The translations under genes and the position numbers were made by a program. A stretch of 6,996 nt of DNA from Clostridiales bacterium (GTDB lineage Bacteria; Bacillota; Clostridia; Christensenellales; Aristaeellaceae). The stretch covers positions 1 to 6,996 of the forward strand of contig JAAZAQ010000171.1 in NCBI GenBank assembly GCA_012514225.1, given 5' to 3'. This document shows positions 6,152 to 6,996 of the stretch, piece by piece; position 1 is the stretch's first letter; the number at the start of each line of letters is the position of its first letter. Under the pieces are notes generated by a model that saw nothing but the letters and a program-made list of their open reading frames with translations, was not told where the DNA came from and ran no database searches.

Positions 6152-6565
6152 TCAGCGCATCGTCACGTCGAAGCCGTTCCTGCACACCGGGCAGGTCACG
6201 CGGTTGACCCCGGGCTTCCGGGGCAGGCGCAGCGTGGTGTGGCAGGAAGGGCAGGGCAGGTAGCGGTGGGTCTTGCGGTCCCGGTAACGGTTGATGAGCC
6301 GCAAGGCGCGCTGCTTCAGCCTGGTCCGCAAGGCCAGGTACCACCGGTTTTCCGCCGCGCGCTTTTCGGTATTCCGGGAAAACACCCGGATTGCGGCGAA
6401 GATTCCGAACAGCATGCCCATCAGCAGAAAGGGCGGGAGGACGTAGATCAGGTTCAGCGCGAGGAAGAAAACCGACAGGGCAAGCATCGCCCTGTACAGC
6501 TCGTCGATGCCGTAGCGCCCCCGCATGAAACCGGCGAGCCGGCTCTTCCAATCCCCGCGATTCAT
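6152..6565 (-). CDS. Small membrane protein with C-terminal zinc ribbon
   Basis: A 137-residue protein of unknown function. The N-terminus (1-25) is soluble and basic. Two closely spaced membrane helices follow (about 27-41 and 44-61, separated by Pro44-Pro45). A long, very basic, probably helical linker (62-100, many Arg/Lys) leads to a zinc ribbon with CPSC (105-108) and CPVC (125-128) separated by a 16-residue hairpin. The basic linker suggests that the ribbon lies in the cytoplasm. Similar small proteins next to J-domain proteins are, as I recall, common in Clostridia but uncharacterised. The start ATG at 6565 has AAGGA about 6 nt upstream, and the gene begins 15 nt after the J-domain gene stop, so the two are co-transcribed and may act together. 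A terminator follows. The function is not known; a role with the J-protein at the membrane is inference. Confidence 0.82.
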   Translation of the reverse strand: MNRGDWKSRLAGFMRGRYGIDELYRAMLALSVFFLALNLIYVLPPFLLMGMLFGIFAAIRVFSRNTEKRAAENRWYLALRTRLKQRALRLINRYRDRKTHRYLPCPSCHTTLRLPRKPGVNRVTCPVCRNGFDVTMR

Positions 6566-6580
6566 CGTTTTCCTTCCCCC

Positions 6581-6996
6581 TTACATGCAGCCGCAGCACA
6601 GCCGGGCGAAGCACAGGCCCAGACACAGGGTGTTGAGGCTGGAGATGTTGGGCATGCCGAACCCCTGGCTGCGCTGGGCGTACTGCTGCGAGGCGCCCTG
6701 GATCTGCATCAGCGCCTGCTGATATGCCGCGTTGTCCGGCGACAGGCGGACCGCCTCCTGGATATGGTTCAGGGCGCTGGCGCGGTTCCCCATATTGTAA
6801 TTGGCTACGGCGCTGAGGTAATACCATTCCGCGCTGCGGTTATGGATTTGGCTCAGCGCGAACAGCGCTTCGTTGTACCGCAGGGCGTTGATGTAGCGCC
6901 TCACCGGGTCGAAGCCGTCTCCCTGCTCCTGCTCCTGCTGCCGGGTACGCTGGCGGCCGAAGCCGAACGCCTCGAAGGGGTCGAACCCCCGATAGC
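6581..6996 (-). CDS. J-domain (DnaJ-like) protein, C-terminal part: linker, TPR-like region, Cys-rich tail; N-terminus outside window
   Basis: The frame is open from the window edge to TAA at 6581 and gives 137 visible residues. The first visible stretch (YRGFDPFEAFGFGRQRTR) is the Gly/Phe-type linker that follows a J domain in this family. A Gln/Glu run (QQEQEQ) comes next, then a helical TPR-like part beginning FDPVRRYINALRYNEALFAL and continuing through AEWYYLSAVANYNMGNRASALNHI. The C-terminus is LNTLCLGLCFARLCCGCM, with five cysteines. Clostridial J-domain proteins of about 200-240 residues have this layout: J domain, linker, two TPR-like repeats, Cys-rich end. The J domain itself is not in the window, so that part of the call rests on family resemblance. 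A GTG at 6904 could be taken as a start, but the frame continues upstream with family-like sequence, so it is internal. It is co-transcribed with the zinc-ribbon membrane protein 15 nt downstream. A role as Hsp70 co-chaperone is inferred. Confidence 0.8.
   Translation of the reverse strand, partial: YRGFDPFEAFGFGRQRTRQQEQEQGDGFDPVRRYINALRYNEALFALSQIHNRSAEWYYLSAVANYNMGNRASALNHIQEAVRLSPDNAAYQQALMQIQGASQQYAQRSQGFGMPNISSLNTLCLGLCFARLCCGCM

Noticed and set aside
5976..6827. Minus-strand 283-codon frame across the J-protein, zinc-ribbon gene and spacer
   Set aside because: It crosses two well-supported genes and a terminator in another frame and has compositionally biased sequence without motifs.

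Overview
The window carries two groups of genes, all on the minus strand, so they are transcribed from high to low coordinates. The DNA is GC-rich, mostly with GC at third codon positions. Almost every gene has a strong Shine-Dalgarno sequence (AAGGAGG or close). The J-domain/TPR protein followed by a membrane zinc-ribbon protein, and the xpt-BMP-ABC arrangement, both fit a Firmicute, most likely a high-GC member of the Clostridia (gut or anaerobic lineages such as Christensenellales or Oscillospirales). The genus cannot be told from the sequence. No insertion sequence, phage gene, tRNA, rRNA or CRISPR array was seen.

Group 1 (6996 to about 6104). The C-terminal part of a J-domain co-chaperone with a TPR-like region and a Cys-rich tail enters from the window edge. 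It is followed 15 nt later by a 137-residue membrane protein ending in a four-cysteine zinc ribbon. A clear Rho-independent terminator closes the pair.

Group 2 (about 5993 to 1). After a roughly 110-nt non-coding stretch there is a good sigma-A promoter and a six-gene operon: xanthine phosphoribosyltransferase (xpt), a BMP-family nucleoside-binding protein, a double-domain ABC ATPase, two ABC permeases, and a uridine-kinase-like P-loop kinase cut off by position 1. Gene boundaries are tight: 25 nt, then 116 nt containing a strong hairpin, then an 8-nt overlap, a 4-nt GTGA overlap and a 1-nt gap. The logic is nucleoside or base salvage. The binding protein and ABC complex bring a nucleoside into the cell, the kinase may trap it as a nucleotide, and Xpt converts xanthine (and probably guanine) to the nucleotide using PRPP.

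Points worth attention: the binding protein has an Ala-X-Ala signal peptide with no lipobox cysteine, unlike most Gram-positive solute-binding proteins; a 15-bp hairpin sits between the binding-protein and ATPase genes; the xpt leader is too short for a guanine riboswitch but holds a PurR-box-like sequence; and a kinase shares the transporter operon. I do not see a wholly new system. This is mostly an ordinary salvage operon with some uncommon details.
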